64,000 nucleotides of DNA from contig NC_092570.1 of assembly GCF_037975245.1 (NCBI RefSeq), positions 5,647,001 to 5,711,000 on the forward strand, read 5' to 3'. Positions within the stretch are counted from its first letter, which is position 1; each line of letters begins with the position of its first letter. Below are positions 1 to 13,200 of this stretch, one piece after another. The DNA is from Apostichopus japonicus (taxonomy: Eukaryota > Echinodermata > Holothuroidea > Aspidochirotida > Stichopodidae). Under the pieces are notes generated by a model. It saw only the letters and a list, made by a program, of their open reading frames with translations. It was not told where the DNA came from and ran no database searches. The position numbers and the translations under genes were made by a program.

Positions 1-965
1 CGAGAAACAGACCCGTTTTTGATCATTAAACTTGTGGATGGCTTCTAGCAACAGCATCAATTTTTACCGATTCTCTCTCATTCGTCCAAACACGAATTTA
101 AGAAGATGCCATGTAGATGCAAACCCACTTTACAGAATTTGGTTGGAAATAGCATTTTCGTCAAACTATAACAGGGTCTCACAGAGCTGCAGAGTTTAAG
201 CTCGAAGCAATAGCAATTGCAGTTTATAAAGTTACACTTTTGAATGACTTGAAATTTACAGAAAGGTGCTTAAATTTTTAATTATTTTTTTTGGGTGGGA
301 GAGGGGGTTGTATACAAATTATGTACAAAGGTAAAAGCTGTACAAATTGCAGGACTTGAAGTGAAGTTTATGTTTAATGTTTGCCATATTGAAGAAATTT
401 GTAGGAACCGTAGTTACCATTATATAAAATTTCTAGCAAACGGAAGGAATATTGTATTTTACTACTTCCGTTGATGTATAATTTTTTATTTTTTTCTCTT
501 GTTTTAAAATGTAATTGGCGCAGCAAATATACCCCAATTACAAAGAATGTGTGATTACCTGTCAGCTGCAAGGTTAGGCATTATATATTCAGTAAGCAGT
601 AAACACTTCATAAATTAAAGAAAATTGTATGCTGCTTTTTTTCAAAGCTTTCAATAAGTTTGTTCTGTTTTGATGCTTCTATTTATTTTGAATCCCTTGC
701 ATCTGTGTAAATAAGTCCTCAAATTATTCCTTGAATATCATAAAGGCAGTAAATCTGGTAGAGTTTTTCTGGTTGTCTGATCAGCTAATTTCGCTGTCTG
801 AAAAATGTACCGAATAACATAGCATGATTGATATGTACACTGTGGGAGAGCTGTGAAGGTTTGGGGAAAAGAACACAAGCTTACAGCCCCCCAAAAAAAC
901 CTCACCTTTAGGCTGACCATATGGAGGCCTTACACTACTTTTTTCTTCCTTTTTTTGTATCTCCA

Positions 966-1145
966 AATTGTAATGGAGGGTGATACCACTTTATTTGGGG
1001 GTATTTATTGAACTGCAATCCAAATTTGATGTAGACAACTAGTTGTTTACATCATACCTCATACAACCTCCAAAGCTGATTTCGGTCATATGGACAGAAA
1101 AGTATTTTCGTGTCGGACGACAGGTCGGCCATTAAAAAGTTGTCG
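966..1145 (+). repeat. Dispersed repeat family, copy A
   Basis: Shares an ordered series of blocks with three other copies in this window: a start near GTGATGGAGGG, then GATACCA..TTTAT, a GGGGGTATTTA block, AATTTGATGTAAAC, and an end near TCGGACGAC..GACCATT. The length fits a short non-autonomous element. No terminal repeat or target duplication could be defined. Confidence 0.6.
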
Positions 1146-4100
1146 TGTGAGGTGTGTGTTATTATATTTCAACAAGGTATTCGCTGACATGTAAATGCCT
1201 TGAGGGATGACATTAGGTACAAAATTAATTCTAATTTGTCGTAGACTGTTCAGTACACTGCTATCTATTAGTGCAGGTTAGATTTCTATAACCCTTTTAA
1301 TTTTTGAGAAATTACCCTTTCAGCAACCAAGGTTGGTTCCTCTCCCCCAAGTATGTGCTTTGTCAAAAAAATCAAAAGTTTGGTTTTTGCCTTGACTAAT
1401 CATATTTTATGGAGCAAACAGTGTTTTTGTCTAGACAGTATTGAGAACTTTAGTGTAAGCACCACGTTGCTATTGATGTATATTGCTATTGCAGCTGGAA
1501 CCACATTGTGTATCACAGCCATGATGTGGGATAGGGAAGATGGGAGGTAGGTAAAGGGTGAGGGGAGTGGGAGGAAGGAGCAGTGAGAGGAGGGAGCAGT
1601 AGAGTAAGCTTGTAAATAAGGAACTGTAGGGTGTAGTACTACTGACTCGTTAGTTTGCGTATTGGACAACATTGGAAGAAGAATGGCATCAGAACTGCTT
1701 TTTTTCGTTCTTGATTCTATGTCAGGCTGTTTTATTCTTTTATAATTCAAACAATTAGCATACCATGTGTGTCTTGAAGGGGGAGGGGCTAGGTGCATTT
1801 TTTGTTGTGGAGAAGGGGGGCATTGGATGAGACAATATTTTACAAGATTATAAAGCAGTCTTTGACATTTGTCAACTTTGTAATTTACATTTCAGGTAAA
1901 CACTGATTTTAAACAATGGCAGAGGGCTTCAAGTTGCAAAGTTAGGTAGGTCTTGATCTGTTGAATACAGGTTGAAGTGATCGGGTGGGTTAAATGAAGT
2001 GCCTTGTATCAATGTACTGACAGTGTGGAGAAAAAAAACGCACAAAAAATTCTTGTTGTACTCATCTTATACCTAGATCTGGTGTCGGGAAGGAAAGGTC
2101 AAAGAGAGGAGCTCAATTGTTTTCCTGAATCAGAAGCAACAAACCATTAATTTATGTCTTTTATTGTTCTGCTCCTCCATCTGGGATATATTCTCAATTA
2201 CTGTATGATTAAATAATGCAATGCATTTGCAAGAAAAAAAAAGATTCGAATAAACCAATATAAAATCAATAGATCAAAATATTCAAATAGTTCAATAAAC
2301 CCAGCAACCCCTTCCCCCTCTAGAGTCCCAAATAGGGAGACAGACAAGCTTCTGGACAGGATAGGAGATGAATCTACAGAATCGTTGATGTCAAGGCTAG
2401 AAATGAAGTGAATGTACCTGTCTTATCCACATCTGAGATAATCCACATCTTGGGATTATCCAGATTGGATATCCAACCATTCATAATTGTGTAATGCTTT
2501 GCAGTTGCAGTAGTTACAGCAAAAACTTGAAGCAATGCTGCTGTTTAAGGTGTCAACTAAAAAAGGCTTTTGGTTGTTAACTTTTGTCAAACATGTTGTA
2601 TTACCAGGAATTGCACAATGCAATTTACATTATTGCACAATATTGTATTTTGAAGCATTAGCACATTGTACAGTGAAGTGCAACACAGGATATATTTAAA
2701 TTGATTATTCAATACTTTTTCCTAAATGGACAACTTGGTCCAAGAGGTTATCCTAGCTCAAGTAATTGGTAATGATGAAATAAAATCCAATAAAACTAGG
2801 ATGCTGTATATAATTTCCTGACTGAAAGACTTATACAAAATGTAAAGGGTGGTGTGCTTGTACTCCTTCTACGGTAGTACTGTTGTCCGTGTGAACATTG
2901 TTTGGTCATCAGAAGATGGATTTGAAATGCGAAAATATCTTTTGAAAAGAAAATGTATTCAGCCTTGTTCTATAAAAGTTACAATTGTTTTGATTCTGCA
3001 ATGATTAAAGTTTGATGATAAAAGGTTAGTTAACACTCATATGTTTCTTCACTCAAAGAAGGTTACTTTTTGCGTAAAGAAAGTAAATATGTATTAAAGA
3101 TTGTTTTTTCGAATTTGATCATAATGCCGCCCTCACCTGAGGGAGATTTTCCACCTTCAAGAAATCTTCAGTCCAGTATTTATTTTAATTAAATCCATAG
3201 TTTTTTTTTATTAAATGGTATGTACCTTAAAACCACGACCTTGTGTACGAGAGAGTTATGAACTGTTGCTGTTTGCTTATCATTAAATATTTTTGTAGAA
3301 TGTTGGTAGAAAAGAAAAAAAACGAAAACTGTACCTCTCTATGTGAGAAACTGATAACAATTCTTAGCATTGTTACTCCTTGCCATTGAAGATGTAAATG
3401 TTTGAAATTGATGAACGTGTTGTTGTGGCCAGCGTAGTATATATACTGTAAAAGGAAAATTCTATGTGCAATGTTTAAAAAAGATGCTTGTATTATATGC
3501 TTGTACTGTAGTAATCATTACTAACAAAGATAGCATAGACTTATGTACAGTATGTAAATTAATAAAAAAGTATAGTAACGTCTTTGAACACTCAAAAACG
3601 TGTGAAGATAGTTTCTATTTTCCTCTCATTTTGTGTATGTGTCTTGTAAATTTATGGAATTTCTGAAGTGCTTTTACTAACCTGGCACTTTTGTGATTAC
3701 AATGGGATTATGACATGTTGTTGGAGGAGGGACTGGTAAGTGCCTCTCTCGGAAGTTGAGATTGGAAACTTTGAAATGTTCCTGTTATTGATTCAATCAG
3801 AAATGACAAACACGAATACCGTTGTAGAAATTGGGCAAACTTTTAAGGATTTTGTCTGGTTGGCCCTTAGGTGGTACCACTTGGCCATCCAAACAACAGA
3901 TTGGATTGTTTGGAGAAATGAGCCAAAATAACACAGATTAATCATGTACTGTGTACGATAGATTTGATGAATAGAACACCAGCTTATCTCCATTTCAGGT
4001 GGCTCATAGATGTCTACCATTATCTCAGTATGTAGTTTACGTAAGGAGACTTTATGCTTTTGACGAGGATGCTGCTCGTCATCAGTTTTCTTTTCAGGAT

Positions 4101-4614
4101 CTGAATGGACACAGTACGGTAAGTATCTTAGGAAAGTTTGTCAAGATATGAAGTACATATTTTGGCAAACAAAAGTTACTTATATTTGACAGCAGATATC
4201 GGCCCAGAAGAGTTTGCTCTATAATGCTGTTTGTGCATGTCACTTACTGTAAAGTGTTTTTCCACACCAAACACATACAGTACAGTTGGTTTTGTTACTC
4301 ATTTACATTACACCCCTTAGTGTAATGCATGTTTCTTTGCAGAATCCACATAGCATTAACCTTGTCACATTTACTGAAACATGTAGGCATAAAGCCTTTT
4401 CCCTATTGCAGTGGTTTCACACATGTATGAAGACAGTAACCAGCTAGCCTAGTTTACTGTAGCTCGTGGCAACTTGGTTGAATAAACATGCAAGTTTGGA
4501 AAATGGGCGACTAGCATGTTTTATTTTGCAAAAAAAAACAATCTGCACATCTAATGCAGACGGCAGGATTTTGTTCACATCTGGTTGTGGTATGTTGATT
4601 TATCTTTAACTTTT

Positions 4615-4745
4615 GCCATAAAAATGTGATGGAGGCTGCTGATACCAATTTATCAACCAGAATTTGATGAAAACAACCAGCCGCCCACCGGACAAGCTAC
4701 AAAGCTGATTTAGAAATTTGCCCCGAGATGGATAGAATAAAGTTT
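4615..4745 (+). repeat. Dispersed repeat family, copy B (shortened)
   Basis: Carries GTGATGGAGG, GATACCAATTTATC, CAGAATTTGATGAAAAC and CAAAGCTGATTT in the same order as copy A, but lacks the middle GGGGGTATTTA block. Confidence 0.5.
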
Positions 4746-5718
4746 TATAGGCTTATGCCTTAACTTCTACCTACATAGAGATGACATACAGATAGACATC
4801 CACAATCAGTCTGGCGGAAAACAAACAATCATAAGCAAAAATTGTTAAGACAAAAAAGATGGACACTGGGTGTTAAACTTCTTACTCGGCCTTTATTACA
4901 TTTTCAAAAACTTACAGAAAACTTGATACGGTAGGGATAAACATATTTGAACATATTGAAATGTTTATATTACAAATGTACACTTTATTACAATATATAC
5001 AGTTTCTTATAGGAATTAATACATCAGACAACTTTGTTATGGCCGAGGTAGTGTTACATTCCTCTATTAACAATCACCCCCCACCCCCCTTTCCCCTCTG
5101 CCAGAAAGACAGCATCGGAAGTGACCTTACTTAGACACCTGACATCCCAAGAAAACAGTCCCATACTGCATAATTTTATATTGCTCAATTTTGGTAAACA
5201 GTTTACTGAATCTTTCCAGTAATGGGAAACTGGGCCATCGGACATGTATGTTGGATTAGGTGACTAGGACATCTGTCAGAGTTACTATAAAAACTGGAAG
5301 AATAGAACTAATTTAAGGAATACTTAAATAGTTATATTGTGCGAAGATTACAGTCGTCAGTCTTGATTATAAAAGCACACAAGTGGTGGTTGATGCTGAT
5401 GAAGAAAACGAGTTAACAAGGTACAATAATATAGGTCTATATCTACATGTTAATAATAGGAAGTACTCAGTAACTACAAAATGGTTTTGGCTTCTTGCAT
5501 AAATTTGGTATCAACCCTGTATATTTTGCATATAAATATAAGAAAAATGATGAGTCCTAGGATATGGCTGTTAAATACTTTTTTGAAGTTTGGCATTTTT
5601 GTGCTTTTCTAAGAAGAAAAAGATTCATGTAAGTTGAAATACAAAGAGGTTAGGAGAAAAGAGGTTACTAAAAAAAAAATTCTACATATTGATCACAAGT
5701 TTGCTGGGAAACTTGCTA

Positions 5719-5793
5719 ATGTCTGCAATGTTATGATGATATAAAACAAAACTGCAATGTCTGCAATGCAATGATGATATAAAACAAAACTGC
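5719..5793 (+). repeat. Short tandem duplication (~38 bp, two copies)
   Basis: The block AATGTCTGCAATG followed by ATGATGATATAAAACAAAAC occurs twice back to back with small differences. It contains no feature beyond the duplication. Confidence 0.75.
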
Positions 5794-7169
5794 AGACAAA
5801 CCAACACTTAATTGGAAGCAGTGTGAAGAGATTATTTACTTAGTATACATACTTACTGACATGTTAGCTTTAATATCGTCACAACCGGAAGATACCGTAT
5901 TAAATTTGGCAAGATATTAAGTTTGAGGTTTTTTTAAGTAGAAGGCAAACTAGTTTTTTTCTTGAAGACAGTTAAAGATTTGTTAAGGAAGGATGTCACA
6001 CTAAGTTGGAGGATCTTACCAACTCAGTACTGTGTTAGGCTGGTATGATAGGTAACATCTAGCCAGCTCAAGGCCGAGTCGGGCCGTAAACATTGACAAC
6101 CACCTTGTGCTCATTACGACCTGAGCGTTAGGTTTATGTTTTGTAAACCTTTTATTTTGTAAACCTTGTTTTTTAAATCCTCCATGTGGTGGGGCGGTTA
6201 TTCCGTTTGCTCTTACATATAATCATATGTACAACGTAGGTACTGGATGGTTAATCGTCCACATAGAAATTAAAAAGATAAATACTTGGATAAAAGTGAT
6301 ACCTGAGGCAGGACAAATTTACAATGTCAAGGGATTATAAGATAAGGGTGCATGTAGTAGCACGTATCAGTGTACTTTGGGAAATCGTACAAGAAATATA
6401 CATATTTGATGAGTAAATATTTCAAAAGTATCACCACTGTGTAACGAATCTGTATTCCCAATTTTTCAGTAAAACTTCTATCTGCTTTGAAAATTGAAAA
6501 ATTTTGATTGAAAAAAACCTAAAAGAGAAGATGGGGTTTGCTTATTTGCTGCATGGTTGAACTTTGCTTTTGAAGGGAATGAAAGCCATTTCTGTGACAT
6601 TTTAATTCTTTTTTGACAAAAATATCAATAAATGTCTGTTTTGCAACCTGTTTCTATTTTTGGACTGGTTGTTGAGGTTCTTTCCTTCATTAACAGCCAA
6701 AAGCCTATCTTAAGTGAGTATTTCACGTACACAGATAAATATTGCAAGTCATCACACATTCCAATCAAAGCAATGTCTCTGGCACTGAGCTTCTTCACCT
6801 TATAAATGCAATTAATTTTGAGAGTACGAGACCTTTCAAGACAAACTACAGTTCACAGACAGAGAAAGTATGGCATACATAAACAATGACAAGGTAAATA
6901 TTACAAACACCTTTCTTCAGTTTGGCAAATGTTAATAATAAACAACAAGGAAGCTGTGTGTTCTGATTGTTTCAATCTAACCAATTTGTGATTCTTTCTG
7001 AACAAACCAGACATTTTGCAAGAGATGGCACTACAGCTATGAACATGGCAGTGATGTACTGTTACAGTACATTAAAAACATGAGTTGAATAGACACTGCT
7101 TATCAGTATAAATAATCAAGAATGGTACTCATGAATATGCTAATTTTTTTCAGCCTGAAAAGGTATTTT

Positions 7170-7281
7170 TTATATGTATATACCAAGGGCACGGTGGAAG
7201 TCTGTGAGGGCAGCACATAACTGGCTGAACTTTGGTCTGTCCTGCGGCATAAGAGCCCAGCAGCAGGCCATTAGAGAAAAT
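7170..7281 (-). CDS. RYK: RYK exon 14: C-terminus and stop
   Basis: Residues 533-569 and TAA. MACCWALMPQDRPKF matches the family's MACCWALDPEERPKF. The protein ends ALGIYI, comparable to ALGAYV in vertebrates, a hydrophobic-x-hydrophobic end that fits a class II PDZ ligand. The 3' UTR runs towards lower coordinates; its end was not located. Confidence 0.95.
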
Positions 7282-10200
7282 CTGTTGAGAGAAAATAGCA
7301 AGCAAAATAAAATGAAGACTTTCCAATCAATTAATGTTACAGACTGAAAATGTTTGTAGCTTTTAGAGGCAGAAGTTGACAAGAACTTTCTAACAAATGA
7401 AGTTAATATATATGATATGCTATATTTTGAACCATGATAATCCCAATAAACTGATAAAGTGTTATCTATGAAGACTTTCCATTCAATTAACGTTACAGAC
7501 TGAAAATGTTTGCATCTTGCAGGAGCAATAGTCCACAAGAACTTTCTAATAAATAAAAGAAGTTAAATTAATATATTTGATATGATATACTTGAAAGAGA
7601 GCAGCTGGTTGTACTTAATAACTATATTTCCAACCAAGATAATCCCAATAAACTGATAAAGCGTTATTTATGAAGGCTTTCATAATGAACACAATGGTGC
7701 AATAATGTTATCCTAATAGTATTGTCTGTTGATTAACTTAAATATTTCAGCCCATTCTTAGCAAAGTAGACTAAACTCAGTATAACTGCTATGAACATTT
7801 TGTTGAGTCCTGTTAATTAGTTTACATGGCATTATACTTACAGCTCATCAGGACAATTATGTGGTTGGGACATTCTGTAGCCACTTCTTAAGTAGTTAAC
7901 CATCTCAAATGGATCTAGGTCCATGTACGGTGTGTGACCAAACGTGACCAACTCCCAGAGAAGCACACCAAATGCCCACTGTATTGACAAACAATGACAG
8001 TAAAAAAAACAAGTGTGAACAGATATTTAACTCCCAGAGAAGCACACCAAATGCCCACTAGTGGGAATTGACAAACAATAAACAGTAAAAAAATCAAACC
8101 AAGTGTGAACAGATATTTTACTAAGGCAAGAAAATATTTCATATGGATCTGTGGATTAACTTTCAGCGGACTACGAGACATATGCCTCCAGCTTAATCCA
8201 TGGACATGTTATGATCCACTTCAGCAGATTGGACTATTGACTAAAATGGAAATCATGTTTTCTTAGCTACACAGTTCTCTGCTGATTCTCGTCTATGTCC
8301 TTTGCTGGTATTGAGAATCCCATTCTATTGAACTAGAGGAATATAAACTCCAACAGTGCTCAAGTTTTTCATATCATCTGTTGTAATGTATCCACAACTG
8401 ATCCATATTTTTTTAGCAGGTGTCAGGAGTATGATGGGGAGTTCTTCCTGAAGAAACAATACATTGAGCACATCCATCCATTAATGATGTGTTGTTTTCC
8501 TTCTTTCTTATTTTTAAGGGGGGGGGGGGGTGATAAACCGCCTGTCATATTTGTATACAAATATCATCGCTGGGTTTTGACTACATTCCCGTCAATTTAT
8601 GTTGACTCACCACATCACTTGCTGATGTAAATTGCCTATCCACAAGACTCTCCACTGCCATCCACTTAACTGGCCTGTTTTCATTATCTCCTAGACAATG
8701 ATAATCACTCGGAAAGATGTCTCTGGACAAAGCATTATCTGTGATTTTCAAGTTGTAATTTTCATCAATCCTGAGAAAAGAAAATAAAGATTTATAATTT
8801 CATTATGTATTACTCGTTTTTAAGTGTTTGTTTTAGGTGTTTGTTTTTAAGCGCTAGGATTATGAAATTTGATACATAAAATACCAACTTCATATGTGGA
8901 GAGTGGATGCTATTGTACAGTACAAAGGGGTTCTATGAGCTACAGTACTATGAGAAATTAACATTATCTAGGCATTGTAATGTCAACAAAATAACAGTCG
9001 AGTGGACGTTTGTCCTGTTGGAGGTTTGCCAGTAAAAGTAATCTTCTAGCACCATGCATAGTTGTGAAATATTTGAAAATACTTTGCATTTTTCTCAAAT
9101 ATTAAAAAGTAAACCTCTTTCTCCAGGTGAAATAAGGACAAACTGGATGACAACAGGAGAACACTTACACACAGTTCCTTGTAGCAAGATCCTTGTGCAC
9201 CACCTTCCGTTTTCCCAAGTACATCATACCATGTGTGACCTGGATGGCTAAGTGGACTAGATCCTTTGTAGACACAGCCTGTATTGAAATTGAAATCAGA
9301 CCATGTGATAAGTTACACCCATAATCTGGTCGGAGGGGGGGGGGGGAGGGGAGAGTGTTCCAAAGTGTATGTATTGTATGTATTTTAGATCCTCCTGAAC
9401 TCGCGAAGAAGCCTCATTGGCTATCAAAGCCGCAAGCTGACCGAGGTCAGTCCCTTAGATTCATATTTAACATCAATGATTATGAATTGTCAATTTTCAA
9501 CAACTCTGTAACTGGATGACATAAAATCTTGGAGTAACTCGAACTGGGGACCTTATGATTGGAAGGCAACGACTTGTCAACTTGAGGCAACCAAAAAAAG
9601 TGTGACAATTCCGTCCAGCAATATTTGAGGAAGAAATGTAGGAAATATATGTGTCAAAATAAACCTCTCGGCCAAATTTTTCACTATTCTTATTAAATGA
9701 TGTCGATGATAAAAAAAAAATTTGTTCCTTAATATTTATTACCAACCACTGGCTGAGAGCCTCTTTCATATGGCAAGTACCTTTTGACAAGTTTTGAACG
9801 GCCCTTACCACTCTACATATCAGTTTAAAGTTAAAATAATTAAAATTGAAAAAACAAACTAACAATCTACGTTTGTGAACCAAATATGTGCTACTGTTTA
9901 GATACAGTCTGAACTATTGGAATTACCTGATGCTTATCTCCCGGACCAATCCTTCCATCCTTCAGAAACTTCTTGAGGTTTCCAAGCTTTAGAAACGGAA
10001 AGAGCACTATGGGAATTCCTTCCAGGGCCACATGCATGATGGGAAGAAGATTCTTGTGGCTTAAACCTTGTAAGAGACAACTGTCATTCAGTAGTATCTC
10101 CTTCTGCTTCTCAGAGCCATGGTCTACAAACAATGATATGGATATTGATAAAATCATTAATGACTGCCATAACTTAACTCTCAATTATAATATTATTGAA

Positions 10201-13200
10201 TAACACATTTTCAAACAATAGAAAACATTTTGATTCCAAGCCCCAAAGGTGAACAAATAGAGCTTAGTGGTCACACTGTTGAAAATGGGTGTTGTTTTCA
10301 ACCAATTTTATCCTCATTGTCAAGGTTGCTAGGGGGGCTGCTGGGTTTTTCAAACACCCTCCCTCTAACACAACTTTCCTCTTTCACTATTTGTCAAGAT
10401 CTTTGATTTTCCTATTTCCTCATATACTTATTTTAATTATTATAATTATTTATTTATAATTATTTCTGGTCAAATCAATCTGCAACCATGTGTCATTCAT
10501 TTGGTTCAGTGCCATTCAGAAACATTTCTAATGTCAGTAAAACAACGGAAAATTGTTTGAACCATTTACTTAAGCAAAAATAGTGTAAAAGTAGGTATCT
10601 TACCTGCGATTGTCTTTATTAATACTTCCTTTTCGCATGTTTGTGACTGTGACTCTGTTTCACTTCCAGGGCATGGAGCTAAGGTCCCTTGATATACACG
10701 ACCAAATGTCCCTGTAATATAAAGATTAAGGCACTGTATTAGTTCAACAGTTAAATCAAGCATCAAAATCCAAAGAAGGAAGAATGGGGATAACAAATTA
10801 AGTGTCCTGCACTTGTAATGTGAGTGAAGAGAGTGCAGGGATTATTTAACCAAGCGTTTCAATTTTTGAGTAATGGGTTCCCTATAAGGATTCCCTAAGT
10901 GACTTTGGTTGATCACAAATACTTGTTTGACCTCCAAAATGAAAAGGGTCCTTTGTAATGACTAACATGTATCCATACAAAGTTTATTTTAATCTTTACT
11001 TTGGGAGTTCTAGACATTCACACATCACTCTTTCATTAATTAGCTATGTAATTAATTAAGTGGTACAAATATTCCCAGATGTTGTTACCTTCTAATAGTA
11101 TGTCGCCAAATGTTATTCTACATTTCTCGATACCAATGTCCTGCAGCTTGGCTTTCAACGTTTCGGTATCGGACATGATGGTGATTTCTGGATGAAGTGA
11201 AATGAAATCTGCGAAAAGGTAATAAAAAAATATATATAAAACTTTGTATCACGCCAATCTTCCATTCGAGATAAAGGATGATTACTCCACTCTTCTTGTG
11301 ATGTAAAACTTCTCTAAGGTATGTATATATGCTACCTAAAATGTACAGTGAAATGCATTTTAATTTGTAGTATCCATCATAAAGAGATTTCAACTTTGCA
11401 TAATTAAATGGAACTTGTGATTGCCTGGCATTTTTAATTTGTTTACAGTCAGATGTGGACAAGATGATGTAAATCTCTTAATTTTGTTTTTCATTTATCA
11501 TTTTGGGTGTGATTCCAGAGGTAACAGATTGTACATTTGAATAAACATTTATTACAACTTCTAGAAATGGAGGACATTTGTCACATTTTAATGCTTTGTC
11601 AAGACTTATATTTCCTTCTGATTTGTTTTTGTCTTCCTTGTGAGGAGCATTAACAATTAGCTATTAATAATAGTCTATAACATATAAAAATTCATAATGT
11701 GCCTATACTCAGTAACCTTCTCCAATTCCAATGTACTTCATTTAAATGATTGATAAAAAGCACAAATTTGTAGATCATTGAAGAAAGTGAGTAAAGAATT
11801 TAACTTTCTTTGCATTCTGCTAGTTCTGTAATTGGTTATGCTTACCTATCCTTTGATGTTGTCCGTTGGCCGGTTTATTATACATACTGTTGGCCATTGT
11901 ATGTGCTAGAAGACCAGTACTGCTTGCATCACTGCCACTGAGAGACAGGAGAAAATTAAATAAAAACAGTTTCATATTAGAAATGTTTAAAAGAAATCAT
12001 TAGTAAGGCTTCAACAACACAGTGGTGTATCTCTGACCTGTAACTTGAAAATCCAAAACTAAACCAGGTTTGATATTCATAATAAATTTAACTGTTTTAG
12101 CTCAACAGATGCATGAGTGGTAATAGCATGTAACCATACAGATGTACGCATCAAGCACTGAGACTGTCCTTCAGTGCTAAACTACCTTCGTTATCAATCG
12201 TTACCCTCTTTCTGTTTCTGATTCATGAAAATGATTTCACCATGTTCGATAATTGGCAGTAACGGTCATCATTATTGCCTCAAAATATCCTAGAAAAAAG
12301 TCCAAAAACAGTCAGTATTTTCAGCAAGGACAGTTATTTTCGTAAAAGGACCTTTCCCCTCGGAGATGTTCAACGGCTGAATATCTGAGACTAATTTGGT
12401 GATCCTAAACCGCCATGAATGTATTCGATACCAAAAATTATAAACATCAATGAAATATAATTAACTTATGAGAATGATATTACTTACTTCACTGGATCTT
12501 CTGTTTTTACAGAGAGGAAGCGGAGAAGGCCCCCAACTAGGGTGACGAGGATAATAAGACCAAACAGACAACCGATGCCAATATAGAAAATACTGGAAGA
12601 AGTGATGATGGATAGATGCATTTCTGAAAGATGAAAAACAATATGGAGATGGCATTAACATTAAGCAGAGCAAACAATAAAGGCAATCAGTGTCATGGAC
12701 AGACTAGACAGTGACCCCTCCTCTTTTAGTGTAGGCTACAACCCATAGCCTAACATACATCTACTGTAATAAAGGTTAGGCTACAACATAGCCTAACACT
12801 CACCTACTGTTATAAAGGTTAAGCTTACTAGCAGACACTTTGTGTGATAGATTGCTCAGGAGGGGAACAAACACAGAATTGTGGAATGGAGATGTGGGAG
12901 TGGTTTTCTTTGCTTCTGTCATATTTATAATTTGCACTGATTTTTGTATCTATATTGCATTGGAAGTTATTTATAAATCGGGCAAGTCATAATGAAATCT
13001 TCACACCTCTTGCATTTTACTCTGTACAACTTTTTGTTGAAATACATTTCTTATTCCAAAGAACCAACCTGCAAGGTCTATTTGAACACGTACTGCATCC
13101 TCTTCTGATATTTTAAGTTGTTTTCTAAATGTAACTTCCTCCATAATAAAGCATGTCAATGAAGAAACGAATTTCAGTGTCTCTTTATAAACTTCTGTTC

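Larger units (their letters stand above)
1..7169. other. 3' flank of RYK, no recognised gene
   Basis: No reading frame resembling a known protein and no RNA gene was recognised. The stretch next to the stop must include the RYK 3' UTR. Candidate minus-strand poly(A) signals (AATAAA, seen as TTTATT on the plus strand) lie near 6147, 4984 and 4892, but nothing singles one out. A plus-strand AATAAA near 6628 is followed by a GT/T-rich run and could end a convergent transcript. Two copies of a dispersed repeat (966-1145, 4615-4745) and a short tandem duplication (5719-5793) are listed separately. Confidence 0.6.

Noticed and set aside
445-1353. CRISPR arrays, operons, ribosome binding sites or other bacterial features
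   Set aside because: The spliced RYK gene shows an animal genome; the tandem repeats have no spacer-repeat pattern.
1-6650. 3' UTR of a convergent plus-strand gene ending at the AATAAA near 6628
   Set aside because: The signal and the GT-rich run after it are suggestive, but no coding part lies in the window and AT-rich DNA gives many such hexamers.
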